A stretch of DNA of 64,000 nt from Micromonospora sp. WMMD812 (GTDB taxonomy: Bacteria; Actinomycetota; Actinomycetes; Mycobacteriales; Micromonosporaceae): contig NZ_CP114904.1 of assembly GCF_027497215.1 (NCBI RefSeq), positions 1,612,001 to 1,676,000 on the forward strand. Reading direction: 5' to 3'. Positions within the stretch are counted from its first letter, which is position 1; the number at the start of each line of letters is the position of its first letter. Positions 33,388 to 42,020 of this stretch are shown here, one piece after another. A program made the position numbers and the translations under genes. The notes under the pieces are model-generated. The model did not search any database. It worked only from the letters and a program-made list of their open reading frames with translations, and had not been told where the DNA came from.

Positions 33388-36138
33388 TCACTTGCCGGCG
33401 AGGCTGCTCCGCAGCTGGTTGGCGAGCGTGATGGTCGCGTCCTGGGGTTCGGCGTCAAGGTCGGCCAGGGTTTTGGTCAGGGCGCGTAGGAGGCTTCGGA
33501 TGCCGTCGGCGTCGCCGAGAGCGTGGCGGGCGTGCATGGCGCGGGTGTAGAGGGCCTCGTTGTAGCGGTCCAGTGCGATGGCCTTGTCGAGCAGGTCGGA
33601 TGCGCCCTGCGGGTCGGTGTCGATGAGGTCGTCTGCCAGCAGGAGGTGCGCTTCGGTGCCCCAGCGGCGCACGGTCTCCCGATGTGGCTGCAGCCATTCG
33701 TAGTCCTGGCCGTCCGCCAGCGGCGCGGTGTAGAGGTCGCAGGCGGCGGTGAGCAGTTCGCGGCGGTGGGCGCCGGTGGCGATGGCGGCCGCGCGTAGCA
33801 GGTCGCGCAGCGTCCAGACGTCGACGTCGACGGTGGTGGGGTCGAGCCGGTAGCGTCCGGCGTTCTTGACGAGGTAGGCGTTTTTCGCGTCGGGGGTGGC
33901 GGCTCGGCCGAGGACGTGTCGGAGGTTGCTGGCGTTGGTGTGGACTCGCTGGTCGGATTGGCTGATGCGGGCGTCGGGTTCGAGGTATTCGCCGATCTCG
34001 CGGGTGGTGACGCCGTCGGGGTGGCAGGCCAGGAACACGGCGAGTTCGAGGGCTTTGGCGCGTAGCGGTCGGCCGGGGTGGCTGATGTTGTCGATGCGGG
34101 GCGGCCCGAGCACCCGCAGTGCCGCCTTCCCGGTGGGGTTGGCCTCGAAAGGTCCGGTGACCGGTGTGGGTTGGTCGGCGGCAGTGGTGTCGGTTCGGTT
34201 CGCATGGAGTGGGACGGTCGGGCCTGGTGCGCCGGCTGATGGGAGCGCGGCGGGCTTCCCGGTCTGCGCTTCTCGGAGGGTCGTGAGGATCTGCATGGCG
34301 GTGTCGGCCTCGAGTACGGGCAGGCGCGGTGGGATTGGCTCCGTGTCCGGCCCGGGTGCGAGTGTGGTGTGGCCGTCCAACGAGACGTTGATGGTCGCGC
34401 CGTGCGTCCACTCGGCGAGCAGCACGGCGGACACGTTCAGGTCGCCGGCGAGCGTGAGCGCGGTCTTGGCCCGCATGGAGGTGTTGGCGGGTGGGGCGGC
34501 AGTGATGAGCACGACCGGTGGTAATGCTTCCTCGTCGGGGGCCTGCTGGCGCAGGGTGTCGAGGTCGGTCAGCGCGTGTTCGTCGAGGATGCGGCTGCGG
34601 TGCAGGAGCCGGGCTTCGATCGCGGTGAGCGCGTCATCGGTGCTGTCGACGATGTGCAGCCGTGGCCATGGTGCGAGGGCTGTCGCGTTGGCGCCGAGGA
34701 GCGTGACCAAGGTGGAGGTGTCGATGATGACTTCGCCGCGTGCGTGGGGGTGGTGCGGGTCGCCGGAGGCCAGGACCGCGACGAGAGCGGCGCGGGCTGC
34801 GGCGTGCGCGCCGACGCCGACGACACCGATTCCACCGGTCGGCAGCGACGCGAGTTCCGGTACGGGGGCCGGCGGCTGCCTGTCGTCGTTGTCCGAGGGC
34901 GGTGGGTTGGAGTTGCGGGCAGCCACGGCACGGCGGACATGGGCGACCGGCGGTGGCAGCGCGACGGGTGGATCGGCGTCGGGTTCGCCGGTGTAACGGC
35001 GCCGGCGTTGCAGCCACACCAGGGCGGCGGCGGCGCTGATCGCGGCGGCGAGCGACCAGGGCAGCCAGTTGGACGCCGACAGCTGCACACCGTCTTCGTC
35101 GGCTGCGATGGCGGGATCGCGCGTGTCGGTGACGGCAGGCGAGACCGGCGGCCCGGAAGCCGCGGACGAGGGAGCCAGCGGGGGTTCCGGTGTGCTCGCG
35201 GCTGCCGATGGCGGTGTGGTGGGGGTGGTGGCCGGATTCTGGGCCGTCGCGGGTGGCTGCACGGTCGGTGCCGGTGGCTTCGGATCCGTGCTCGCCGGTG
35301 CGGGCGGGGTGGCAGGTCGGGGTGTGGTCGTCGACGGTGGCTTGGGGGGCGTTGCGGGTGTGGCGGCCTGGGGCGGGCGGGCGTCGGCGGGCAGTCGGAG
35401 TTCCCAGCCGGGGTAGATCAGGTCGCAGTCGCGCAGGATGCCGCCGACGCCCGGGAAGTGGCGGTGCTTGTTCAGGTGGCAGATCTCCGGCCACCGGTCC
35501 GCGTCGCCGAGCCATTGTTTGGCGACCTTGGACAGGGTGTCGTGGCGTTCGACGGTGTAGAGGAAACGCTGGTCGGCGACGCGGATGATGGCGGGCCCGC
35601 GGGCGGCGGCCTGCCGGGGAATGTCGACACGCTGCGTCGCGGCGACCGACGTAGCGGGTTGGTCCGGGTTTGCCGTGCGGTCGAGCGTGCCGGCGGGCGT
35701 GACGGCCAGCGCGGCGGTGCCCGCCAGGCCGAACACGAGCCGGTGCAGCGGGGCCGGCAGCTTGAGGATGGGAACGCGCCACCGGGTCAGCGCCGTGAGG
35801 ATCTCGGCGAGCAACAGCAGCGCGAGGACGCCCCACAGCAGCCACATCGCCCACAGGCCCGCGCCGATGAGGACGTCCGGGGTGAATCGTCCGCTGGAGC
35901 GTTCGAACCATTCGGGGATCTGCGACCAGGCTGGCAGGCGTCGAACGGGATTGCCGCCAGCGAGCCACAGCACCGTCGGCACCACGATCAGGAAGGTGCC
36001 GGCTCCTGTGACAGCGCGACCAGCCGTGGCCAGGGACCGGGACAGGGGCGCACGACGGTGCGGCGGTGATGCGCGGGGAGGGTGGACCGTGGGCCGTGCA
36101 CCGTACTCCGTGAGCCTGTCGCCGTTGTCCGGGGACAT
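33388..36138 (-). CDS. Membrane LysM-BTAD (SARP-like) regulator
   Basis: A 916-residue multidomain protein. Two or three N-terminal membrane helices (about 44-60, 88-112, 134-150) precede a LysM domain (about 193-250: YTVERHDTLSKVAKQWLGD, IYPGWELRLP) that would bind peptidoglycan. A long Pro/Thr-rich stretch (about 254-345) leads to another membrane helix (about 375-395). The cytoplasmic part ends in a winged helix (about 673-765, LRVLGPPRI) and a BTAD helical domain (about 770-910, DVWTLRDLLRAA, RYNEALYTRAMHA) as in SARP activators. The topology suggests a wall sensor coupled to a DNA-binding output. ATG 36138 is chosen from the domain layout; longer frames add an Arg-rich shadow. It diverges from the Hsp70-like gene. 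Confidence 0.85.
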   Translation of the reverse strand: MSPDNGDRLTEYGARPTVHPPRASPPHRRAPLSRSLATAGRAVTGAGTFLIVVPTVLWLAGGNPVRRLPAWSQIPEWFERSSGRFTPDVLIGAGLWAMWLLWGVLALLLLAEILTALTRWRVPILKLPAPLHRLVFGLAGTAALAVTPAGTLDRTANPDQPATSVAATQRVDIPRQAAARGPAIIRVADQRFLYTVERHDTLSKVAKQWLGDADRWPEICHLNKHRHFPGVGGILRDCDLIYPGWELRLPADARPPQAATPATPPKPPSTTTPRPATPPAPASTDPKPPAPTVQPPATAQNPATTPTTPPSAAASTPEPPLAPSSAASGPPVSPAVTDTRDPAIAADEDGVQLSASNWLPWSLAAAISAAAALVWLQRRRRYTGEPDADPPVALPPPVAHVRRAVAARNSNPPPSDNDDRQPPAPVPELASLPTGGIGVVGVGAHAAARAALVAVLASGDPHHPHARGEVIIDTSTLVTLLGANATALAPWPRLHIVDSTDDALTAIEARLLHRSRILDEHALTDLDTLRQQAPDEEALPPVVLITAAPPANTSMRAKTALTLAGDLNVSAVLLAEWTHGATINVSLDGHTTLAPGPDTEPIPPRLPVLEADTAMQILTTLREAQTGKPAALPSAGAPGPTVPLHANRTDTTAADQPTPVTGPFEANPTGKAALRVLGPPRIDNISHPGRPLRAKALELAVFLACHPDGVTTREIGEYLEPDARISQSDQRVHTNASNLRHVLGRAATPDAKNAYLVKNAGRYRLDPTTVDVDVWTLRDLLRAAAIATGAHRRELLTAACDLYTAPLADGQDYEWLQPHRETVRRWGTEAHLLLADDLIDTDPQGASDLLDKAIALDRYNEALYTRAMHARHALGDADGIRSLLRALTKTLADLDAEPQDATITLANQLRSSLAGK

Positions 36139-36306
36139 CTGCACCTGTCTCTCCCCCGCCGATTGATCGTCAATCTCTTCGCATACACGAGGATGAGTGC
36201 GCCAGGCCAGCCCACCGAGAAGGATTCTCACCATCCGTGCACAAAGGATCACGGGGAGAGGATCACGGTTGACGTCGCCTCGCCCTCACCGGCGAGACTG
36301 CCCCTC
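36139..36306. other. Divergent intergenic region, LysM-BTAD / Hsp70-like
   Basis: 168 bp between two divergent starts. It should hold both promoters, but I could not pick convincing -35/-10 pairs. An alternative ATG for the Hsp70-like gene lies at 36193. Confidence 0.4.
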
Positions 36307-38247
36307 ATGCCAAACGGGGGCGTCACGGCGTCGATCGATCTCAGTTCCACGGCCATCGCCGTCACTGTCAGCCGGGAAGGCGCTCGCGTCCCGATCCTCA
36401 TCGACGGTCGCCTCGTCATGCCACCGGGCGTCGCCATCAGCCCCGCGGGCCAGCTCTACGCCGGCCTCGACAGCACCGCGGCGAGATCCCTCCCCGCGGA
36501 CCACCGATTCATCGACGATCCGACCGACCTGCTCGGCAAACCCGCCCATCCCTCCGGCCCGGGACACCCCGACCCCGTGGACCTGCTCGCCGCCGTACTG
36601 CGGCATGTCGGCTACCATGCCGCTAACCAGGTCGGCCAGCCGGCCACCGAGCTCACCGTGACCGTTCCACCCAGTTGGGGACCACGCCGCCGCGGACAGG
36701 TCAGCGAGGCGGCAACCCGAGCGGGACTACCTTCTCCTGCCCTGGTCACCGCGCCCGCCGCCCTCGCCGCTTACGCCGCGAGCCTCGGCGTCACCATGCC
36801 CGAAGGCTCCTGCGTGCTCGTCTGTCAGGCGGACCGCCACCCGGCGACCCTCACCGTGCTGCAAGCGGTCGGCGACGGCTACCGCGAACTGGCAACCCAC
36901 CAACTCGACGACATCCCCGACCTCGACCACCTCATCACCCAACGCGTTGTGCACGCGGCAACTGCCGACAACGACGCTCTCCGAACGGCAATCCGCCAAC
37001 CGGCGAACGACAACGCAGAGGGGCACATCGCCCTTCTGGAATCCGTGCGCGCCGCCCGTCATCTGCTCGTCGACCAGGATCGGGCGCCGATCCTGCTGCC
37101 CGCACCCCGACAGCCGACAGTCATCACTCGCGACGACATCACGAACGCCGCGCAGCCTCTCCTCGATCAGATACCCCGCGCAGTCACCGAACTGCTCGAC
37201 GCGGCTGACGTCGACAAGGCGCACCTCGCTGCGGTCGTCCTGCGGCCAGCCCATGCCCTGCCCGCCCTCACGGACCAGCTCGCCCAGGCCACCGGCGCTG
37301 CGCCCGCTCTCATCGACCAGCCCCATGCCCTCGCCGACGGAGCGTTGGCGCTCACCGCCGCCCACCAACCCCGACCGCGTGCCGCCGCCACACGGCTACC
37401 CCGCATCCGGCTCCGGATCAGCGACCTCACCGGCGCCCTCCTCATCGGCGCATCCTCGCTGACGCTGCTCCTGCAAGCCGTCCTCACCGCCGACATCACC
37501 ACCGTCAACACCTGGGTCGTCGGCGCCCGCACCTCACTCCCGCAACTCGGCACCGCCGGCGCACTCGCCATGCTCACCGCCTTTGCCGTCGCGCACCTGG
37601 CACCCACCACCTGGCTCGCCGGAGCGCCCACCGCGTCAACGCCCGAACCCACGACCGGCAACCTCATCCGACGGGGATACCTCGCCGCGGCCGTCGGCGG
37701 CGCGGTCACCGCCACCCTCTACGGACTCGCGACCGGCACCGCCGTCGAGTTCGACTACACCCCCTACCTGAAATGGACCCTCGGCGCCGCCCTACCCCTC
37801 GCCACCTGCGCCGCCCTCATCGCCGCCACCGCACCCCGGATCCCCGCCGACGCGCTGCCTAGCTGGCTCGCCCGGACCCGCCCCGCCATCACCTACACGC
37901 TCATCGCCGCCGCCGGCATCTTCCTCATGCGCGCCGCACTCACCCTCACCACCCCCATCCACACGAACAACACCGCCGGCATCGCCGGCAGCCTCGGAGC
38001 CGCCCTCCTCGGCGCGGCCACGGCCTTGACCGCCAGCCGCAGCCGCGCCATCCGCACCATCACCGCGCCAGGTCTGGCCATCGGCTACGCCCTCGTCTTC
38101 AGCTACGACACCAGCAGCGCCCTGATCGTCGGCTACCTCGTCGCACTCTCCTGGTGGGGCATCCGACTCACCGCCCACACCCTGCGACTCGCCTTCCCCA
38201 CCGTAGGGACAGCGCTGCACCGCCTCGTCGACCGCTCCAACGGCTGA
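36307..38247 (+). CDS. Hsp70-like ATPase fused to a multi-helix membrane domain
   Basis: A 646-residue protein. Residues 1-365 form an Hsp70/actin-like ATPase. Phosphate-1 is TASIDLSSTAIAVTVS, then VTVPPSWGPRRRGQVSEAATRAGL (Hsp70 VPA motif) and a second lobe with LAAVVLRPAHALPALTDQL. No substrate-binding domain follows; residues about 373-646 are instead eight or so membrane helices (LTGALLIGASSLTLLLQAVL, YTLIAAAGIFLMRAAL and others). Such a fusion is rare outside actinobacteria. The ATG at 36307 starts at the fold; an ATG at 36193 would add 38 residues. It is divergent from the LysM-BTAD gene with 168 bp between, so the two probably work together. Confidence 0.78.
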   Translation: MPNGGVTASIDLSSTAIAVTVSREGARVPILIDGRLVMPPGVAISPAGQLYAGLDSTAARSLPADHRFIDDPTDLLGKPAHPSGPGHPDPVDLLAAVLRHVGYHAANQVGQPATELTVTVPPSWGPRRRGQVSEAATRAGLPSPALVTAPAALAAYAASLGVTMPEGSCVLVCQADRHPATLTVLQAVGDGYRELATHQLDDIPDLDHLITQRVVHAATADNDALRTAIRQPANDNAEGHIALLESVRAARHLLVDQDRAPILLPAPRQPTVITRDDITNAAQPLLDQIPRAVTELLDAADVDKAHLAAVVLRPAHALPALTDQLAQATGAAPALIDQPHALADGALALTAAHQPRPRAAATRLPRIRLRISDLTGALLIGASSLTLLLQAVLTADITTVNTWVVGARTSLPQLGTAGALAMLTAFAVAHLAPTTWLAGAPTASTPEPTTGNLIRRGYLAAAVGGAVTATLYGLATGTAVEFDYTPYLKWTLGAALPLATCAALIAATAPRIPADALPSWLARTRPAITYTLIAAAGIFLMRAALTLTTPIHTNNTAGIAGSLGAALLGAATALTASRSRAIRTITAPGLAIGYALVFSYDTSSALIVGYLVALSWWGIRLTAHTLRLAFPTVGTALHRLVDRSNG

Positions 38248-38626
38248 AGAACCGAAGGAAGCAGACGAAACCGGAGCCCCATTCGATCAACGAGTTCTCT
38301 CATCGTGACTCCGCTGGTCACGGCGGAGCAGGCGGCCCGATATCGGTGAGGACGAGGCTCCAGGTAGAACAACGGTCCACCAGGATTAGAGTCGTAAACC
38401 AGCTGCGCGTAATCCTGGAGCTCACGATGCCGGGCGCGATCAGCTCTCTGGCAAGCCAGACAGCCCGATCATGCTGGTGTTTCACCGCCGTCAGCTCGTC
38501 AACGCGGCCGGCTTCCGGTCTCCGCGCCAGCCGCCGGACATCAGGCGTGAAGGCCGCAGAGCGATAGCGCGGCCGATCTGACCGCTGCTTTCGTCATACC
38601 AGGTAGCCCCCTGGCACGACCGGCGG
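38248..38626. other. Intergenic region, probable element edge
   Basis: About 380 bp with no recognisable gene or RNA. It separates the last mobile-element-type gene from the decayed toxin-antitoxin pair, and composition is less GC-biased than around it. An attachment site could lie here, but no tRNA end or duplicated core was found. Confidence 0.4.
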
Positions 38627-38921
38627 GAAGAAGATTACCGATCTTTGTCCCGGCGGGCGTGGCCGACACCCTGGCAGAGCAGGCCAACGTGTCCGCGTAC
38701 GCCACCGAGGCGGTGCGGGATCGGATACGCCTGGACGCGGTGCGCACCGAGCTGGGGCACGCCGGCATCGAGGTCGCCGAGCAGGGCCTGGCCGCCGCGC
38801 GGGCACGCCGTGCCGCGGTGCAAGCCGAGTGGCCGCCGCCCGGTACGAAGCGGTGCGCGAGCGGGTACGCCAGCACCTGCGCGATGAGGAGCCCGCCGGC
38901 CGGCAGGCCCCGGCCGCGTGA
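38627..38921 (+). pseudogene. Degenerate VapB-like antitoxin
   Basis: Two frames give one antitoxin: KKIT, a 1-bp insertion at about 38641, FVPAGVADTLAEQANVSAYA, then TEAVRDRIRLDAVRTELGHAG and AAARARRAAVQAEW. Near 38835 it shifts to RYEAVRERVRQHLRDEEPAG and a stop. Removing the inserted A restores the family-like KKITVFVP start. The expected ATG before KKIT reads GGG. The stop overlaps the toxin start as GTGA (38918-38921), the normal layout of such pairs. Confidence 0.65.
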
Positions 38922-39317
38922 CCGACGACGAGCGACCGGTCCGGTTGGCGCTGGACCGAAGCGCTGCTCGCCCACCTGGCGCGTCCGGCGCAGGTCGCCG
39001 AGCCGATCCACGAGGTCAAGACCGTGTGCTGGCCGCCCTCACCGCCATCCCGCCGTCGAGACCCTCGCGGCGGTCACCGACGCCAAGGACCGCCAGTTGC
39101 CGCACCGACTCCTGAATCTCGACGCCGTAGTCGTACTGAACACCCCCGGCGAGTCGTGGCACGAGATGTCGTACTGGCGTGGGATGACCGGCGGGTCGAC
39201 TTCGCCACCACGGTCATGACCTGCCTCGACCATCGGGCACCGATCCTCAGCCGCGAAGACCGCTACGGCGACCTGCCCGTCATCTACCTGCCGGAGAAAA
39301 CGGCGCTCGGCGCTTGA
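38918..39317 (+). pseudogene. Degenerate PIN-like toxin
   Basis: Starts GTG (TDDERPVRLALDRS) and then needs several frame changes: LLAHLARPAQVAEPIHEV, ETLAAVTDAKDRQLPHRLL with VVLNTPGESWHEMSYWRGMTG, and finally VDFATTVMTCLDHRAPILSR to the stop at 39317. The spaced acidic residues (Asp in LALDRS, Glu in VETLAA, Asp in VDFATT) resemble a PIN nuclease active site, so this is probably a VapC-type toxin relative. It is inactive as written. Confidence 0.6.
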
Positions 39318-39391
39318 GGACCAACACGTTCGAGAAAGTCGCGCCAAGCGAGTAGAAACAAGTCGATGATCGGAGCTACGGGGAGGTCGGA

Positions 39392-40666
39392 ATGACCGGT
39401 GTTCGGGAACGGACCAGGCGGGAATTTCTCGACGAACTGGTCGCCGTCACCAACGAGCGCACGGCGTCGGAGTTTCTCTATCTGATGCTCGAGGAGCACG
39501 GACGCATCGGGGTGCAGTGGGAGCAACCCGGCGTCGACCACCTGCGGGAGTACCGGATCGTTGAGGCGGACGGTCCCGGCTGCCCGCACTGCGCGATCAT
39601 CGAGGCGATCGCCAAGCTGGTGCCGCTGCTGCCGCTCGATCTGGTGCGGATGGACCGGGCCCAACGGCAGTACCTGACGGCGTTGCGCGCGGGGCTGCGG
39701 CCGACGGCGGCGTTCGCCCGGCAATCCGCCGACCGGCGGCTGACTTGGCTCAGCGACTGTCACGGCACACCCGCGAACCCGCACACCGACGCCGACTGTG
39801 TGGCTCACCGGGCGGTCGCTCCGGCCGCCGACCCGCTCGCGGAGTCGCCGGCGTTGCCGGCCGCGCTGCTGGCGCTTCTCGGCGGCGATGCGGAGGCGGC
39901 CGCCGCCGACGTGCGTGACCGCCTGGACATCATCCGGAACTGGCGGGACGCCGCGCGCGAGGTCGCCGGTGACCGCACCGAAACGCAGCCGACGTGGACG
40001 TTCCTGCGCACCGGAAGCATGCTGGGCGTTCCGATCGGGGGTGTGCCGGCCGCCGTCGTCGCGCTGCGGCCAGGTGCGCCGGCCGTCGACCGGCCGATCG
40101 CCGATCTCGTCGGCGAGGCGCGGCTTCGCGGCGGGCAGGAATTTCAGGGCGGGCTGTTCCTGGTGCCCGACCCGGACCTGGACGGCCGGATGCCGGTCTA
40201 CTTCGATGCCGTCGACGTGCTCACCGGACAGCCGGTGCGGACTATCCGTCTACCCGTCGGCGAACCGGCACTGAGCCGGCCGGGGCGGGGTGTTTTGCTG
40301 CTGTACCAGGCGCGGTACGCGATGGGCCTGCGGTACGTGCCTGGGCCGGCGAAGCCGCTGAACTACTGGGAGCACGAGGCAGCACTCCACATCTTCGAGT
40401 TCGGGCTGCTGCGGGCCGTGGCGGGGGACGCCTACCAGGCGGCGGTGCGTTCATTTCTGGACGCGTTGGTCGCGGAGGGCTCCCTGCTGGAGCGGCCGCA
40501 GAACGTGCTCGACCGCCGCCAACGGGCTGCGCTGGGGCGGGTGTTTGATGGGGCCGACGAGCGGGAGGTGCACCTGTGGGGATCGGTGGCGTACCGCAAT
40601 GCGATCCAGCTCGCGCTGGGCAGCCACCAGGCATTCGTCGAGTACCTGCGGGCACGCGCCTCGTGA
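39392..40666 (+). CDS. Orphan protein of unknown function
   Basis: A 424-residue soluble protein that I do not recognise. The ATG follows GGGGAGG by 5 bp, so the gene is real. The N-terminal third has a possible metal or redox site (GCPHCAIIEAIAKL, CPHC at about 68-71) and DCHGTPANPHTDADC. The middle is a beta-rich core (WTFLRTGSMLGVPIGGVPAAVVALRP, GGLFLVPDPDLDGRMPVYFDAV). The C-terminal third is helical (LHIFEFGLLRAVAGDAYQAAV). There is no signal peptide or membrane segment. Upstream is the dead toxin pair, downstream a relic. Confidence 0.7.
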   Translation: MTGVRERTRREFLDELVAVTNERTASEFLYLMLEEHGRIGVQWEQPGVDHLREYRIVEADGPGCPHCAIIEAIAKLVPLLPLDLVRMDRAQRQYLTALRAGLRPTAAFARQSADRRLTWLSDCHGTPANPHTDADCVAHRAVAPAADPLAESPALPAALLALLGGDAEAAAADVRDRLDIIRNWRDAAREVAGDRTETQPTWTFLRTGSMLGVPIGGVPAAVVALRPGAPAVDRPIADLVGEARLRGGQEFQGGLFLVPDPDLDGRMPVYFDAVDVLTGQPVRTIRLPVGEPALSRPGRGVLLLYQARYAMGLRYVPGPAKPLNYWEHEAALHIFEFGLLRAVAGDAYQAAVRSFLDALVAEGSLLERPQNVLDRRQRAALGRVFDGADEREVHLWGSVAYRNAIQLALGSHQAFVEYLRARAS

Positions 40667-41075
40667 CCTGTCCGGGCTTGACCCCGGAGGTGCCGCGGCC
40701 GATGCCGCTCAGCCTGCGGCGACCTGGGCGCCCGCCATCACCAGGTCGGCGTTGATTATCGCACCCGCGTTGAGGTCGGCGGCGGCACGAACAGGCGGAC
40801 GCCGGCCGTCAGCTGGCTCTGCAGGTGCTCGAGCTCCGGGCTTTCATGGCGGCCTCGACCGCGCCCAGGTTGGCAAAGTTCGGCCGCTGCGACCACTGCA
40901 CGGGGCCACCCGCCATAGCGGACGCGGAATCTGTGGCCGTGCAGGAGGGGTTGTCGGCTGCGACGACCAGGGCTCATCAGTTCCACTACGCCAGCCCGTG
41001 CTCGATCCCACATCTCCGACACGCGAAGATCCTCAAGCCAGCTCGGGCCATGGCACCGACTTCGACACACAGGCC
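40667..41075. other. Region holding a decayed minus-strand relic
   Basis: About 410 bp between the orphan gene and the 3' end of deoR. Apart from the relic at 40709-40930 no gene is visible. Confidence 0.45.
40709..40930 (-). pseudogene. Unidentified C-terminal relic
   Basis: In broken minus-strand frames I read RPNFANLGAVEAAMKA, then ESPELEHLQSQLTAGVRLF, then RAAADLNAGAIINADLVMAG ending at a TGA. The composition (no Arg excess, amphipathic helices) is that of real protein, but two frame changes interrupt it and no family is recognised. Confidence 0.35.
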
Positions 41076-41879
41076 CTAGCCGACGGCGATCAGCAGGCTG
41101 GTGACCGAGGCTAGCTGGGCACGGTCGGCGTCGGTCGCCCCGGCGTCGGTGATGACGGCGTCGAGCTGGACGTAGTCGCAGATCGGCACCGGCGCGGTCT
41201 GGCGCAGCTTGGACGAGTCCGCCAGCAGCACGACCCGGTCGGCGGCGGCGATGAAGGCCCGCTTCGCCTCGGCGTCCAGGGGGGTGCTGCAGTATGCGCC
41301 GCCGCCGGTCAGACCGCTGGCCGCCAAGAAGAAGGTGTGCACCCGGAGTCGGCTGACCGCGGTCACGGTGTCCGGTCCGGTGAACGCCTGGGTGGCTGGG
41401 TGCAGGAGGCCGCCGAGACCGATGAGGGCCACGTCGGAGCGTTCGCCGAGCGCCGCCATGGCGGGCAGGGAGTGGGTCACCACCGTGATGTCGCCGTCGG
41501 GCGGCAGCAGTCGAGCTAGTTCGAGCGTGGTGGTGCCCGCGTCGATGCCGATGGTGGCGCCGGGCTCGACGAACTGCAACGCCTGGTGGGCGATGGCCCG
41601 CTTCTGGCGCGACTGCACCTGGGAACGGGCGCCGAACGGGGAGCCGGGCTGCACGCCGCCCGGCGGGACGGCACCGCCGTACACGAGTTCGGCCAGGCCG
41701 AGGTCGGCGAGTCGCTGCAGGTCGCGCCGCACAGTGCGGTCGGACACCGACAACTTGGCGCTGAGTTCGGGCGCCGACACGTAGCCGGTGCGGCGCATCC
41801 GGCGCAGGATCTCCTCCCGGCGCTGCGGCGCGGAGGTGTAGCGCAACTGCTCCTCGCCCGCGAGCTGTGGACCTGTCAC
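41076..41879 (-). CDS. DeoR/GlpR-family sugar repressor
   Basis: A 267-residue repressor. The DeoR helix-turn-helix is at about 18-72: RREEILRRMRRTGYVSAPELS, VSDRTVRRDLQRLADLGL, then the family hinge YGGAVP. The C-terminal ISOCOT-like sensor (about 90-260) has IGIDAGTTTLELARLL and VVTHSLPAMAAL, which normally binds a phosphorylated sugar. It is divergent from the sugar kinase operon across 141 bp with a promoter and inverted repeat, so it most likely controls that operon, with a phosphorylated intermediate as inducer. Start is GTG. Confidence 0.93.
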   Translation of the reverse strand: MTGPQLAGEEQLRYTSAPQRREEILRRMRRTGYVSAPELSAKLSVSDRTVRRDLQRLADLGLAELVYGGAVPPGGVQPGSPFGARSQVQSRQKRAIAHQALQFVEPGATIGIDAGTTTLELARLLPPDGDITVVTHSLPAMAALGERSDVALIGLGGLLHPATQAFTGPDTVTAVSRLRVHTFFLAASGLTGGGAYCSTPLDAEAKRAFIAAADRVVLLADSSKLRQTAPVPICDYVQLDAVITDAGATDADRAQLASVTSLLIAVG

Positions 41880-41944
41880 GGCTAGACCGTACCGGGGGCG
41901 GGCTGCATCTCGCTCTCCCGGTGACCACCGTCAGACGAAAGTTG

Positions 41945-41988
41945 TCCGACTCTTGACATCCTTGGTCGTCGGTCGGAGAGTGAGATCG
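41945..41988 (+). promoter_or_regulatory. Promoter and possible DeoR operator of sugar operon
   Basis: TTGACA (41953-41958) is a consensus -35 box; the -10 near 41976-41981 (GAGAGT) is weak, as expected for a regulated gene. TCCGAC (41945-41950) and GTCGGA (41972-41977) form an inverted repeat with arms on both sides of the -35, a reasonable operator layout. Confidence 0.45.
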
Positions 41989-42020
41989 GCAGCCGGCGAC
42001 GGAACCCGGGGGGGCGTGGC

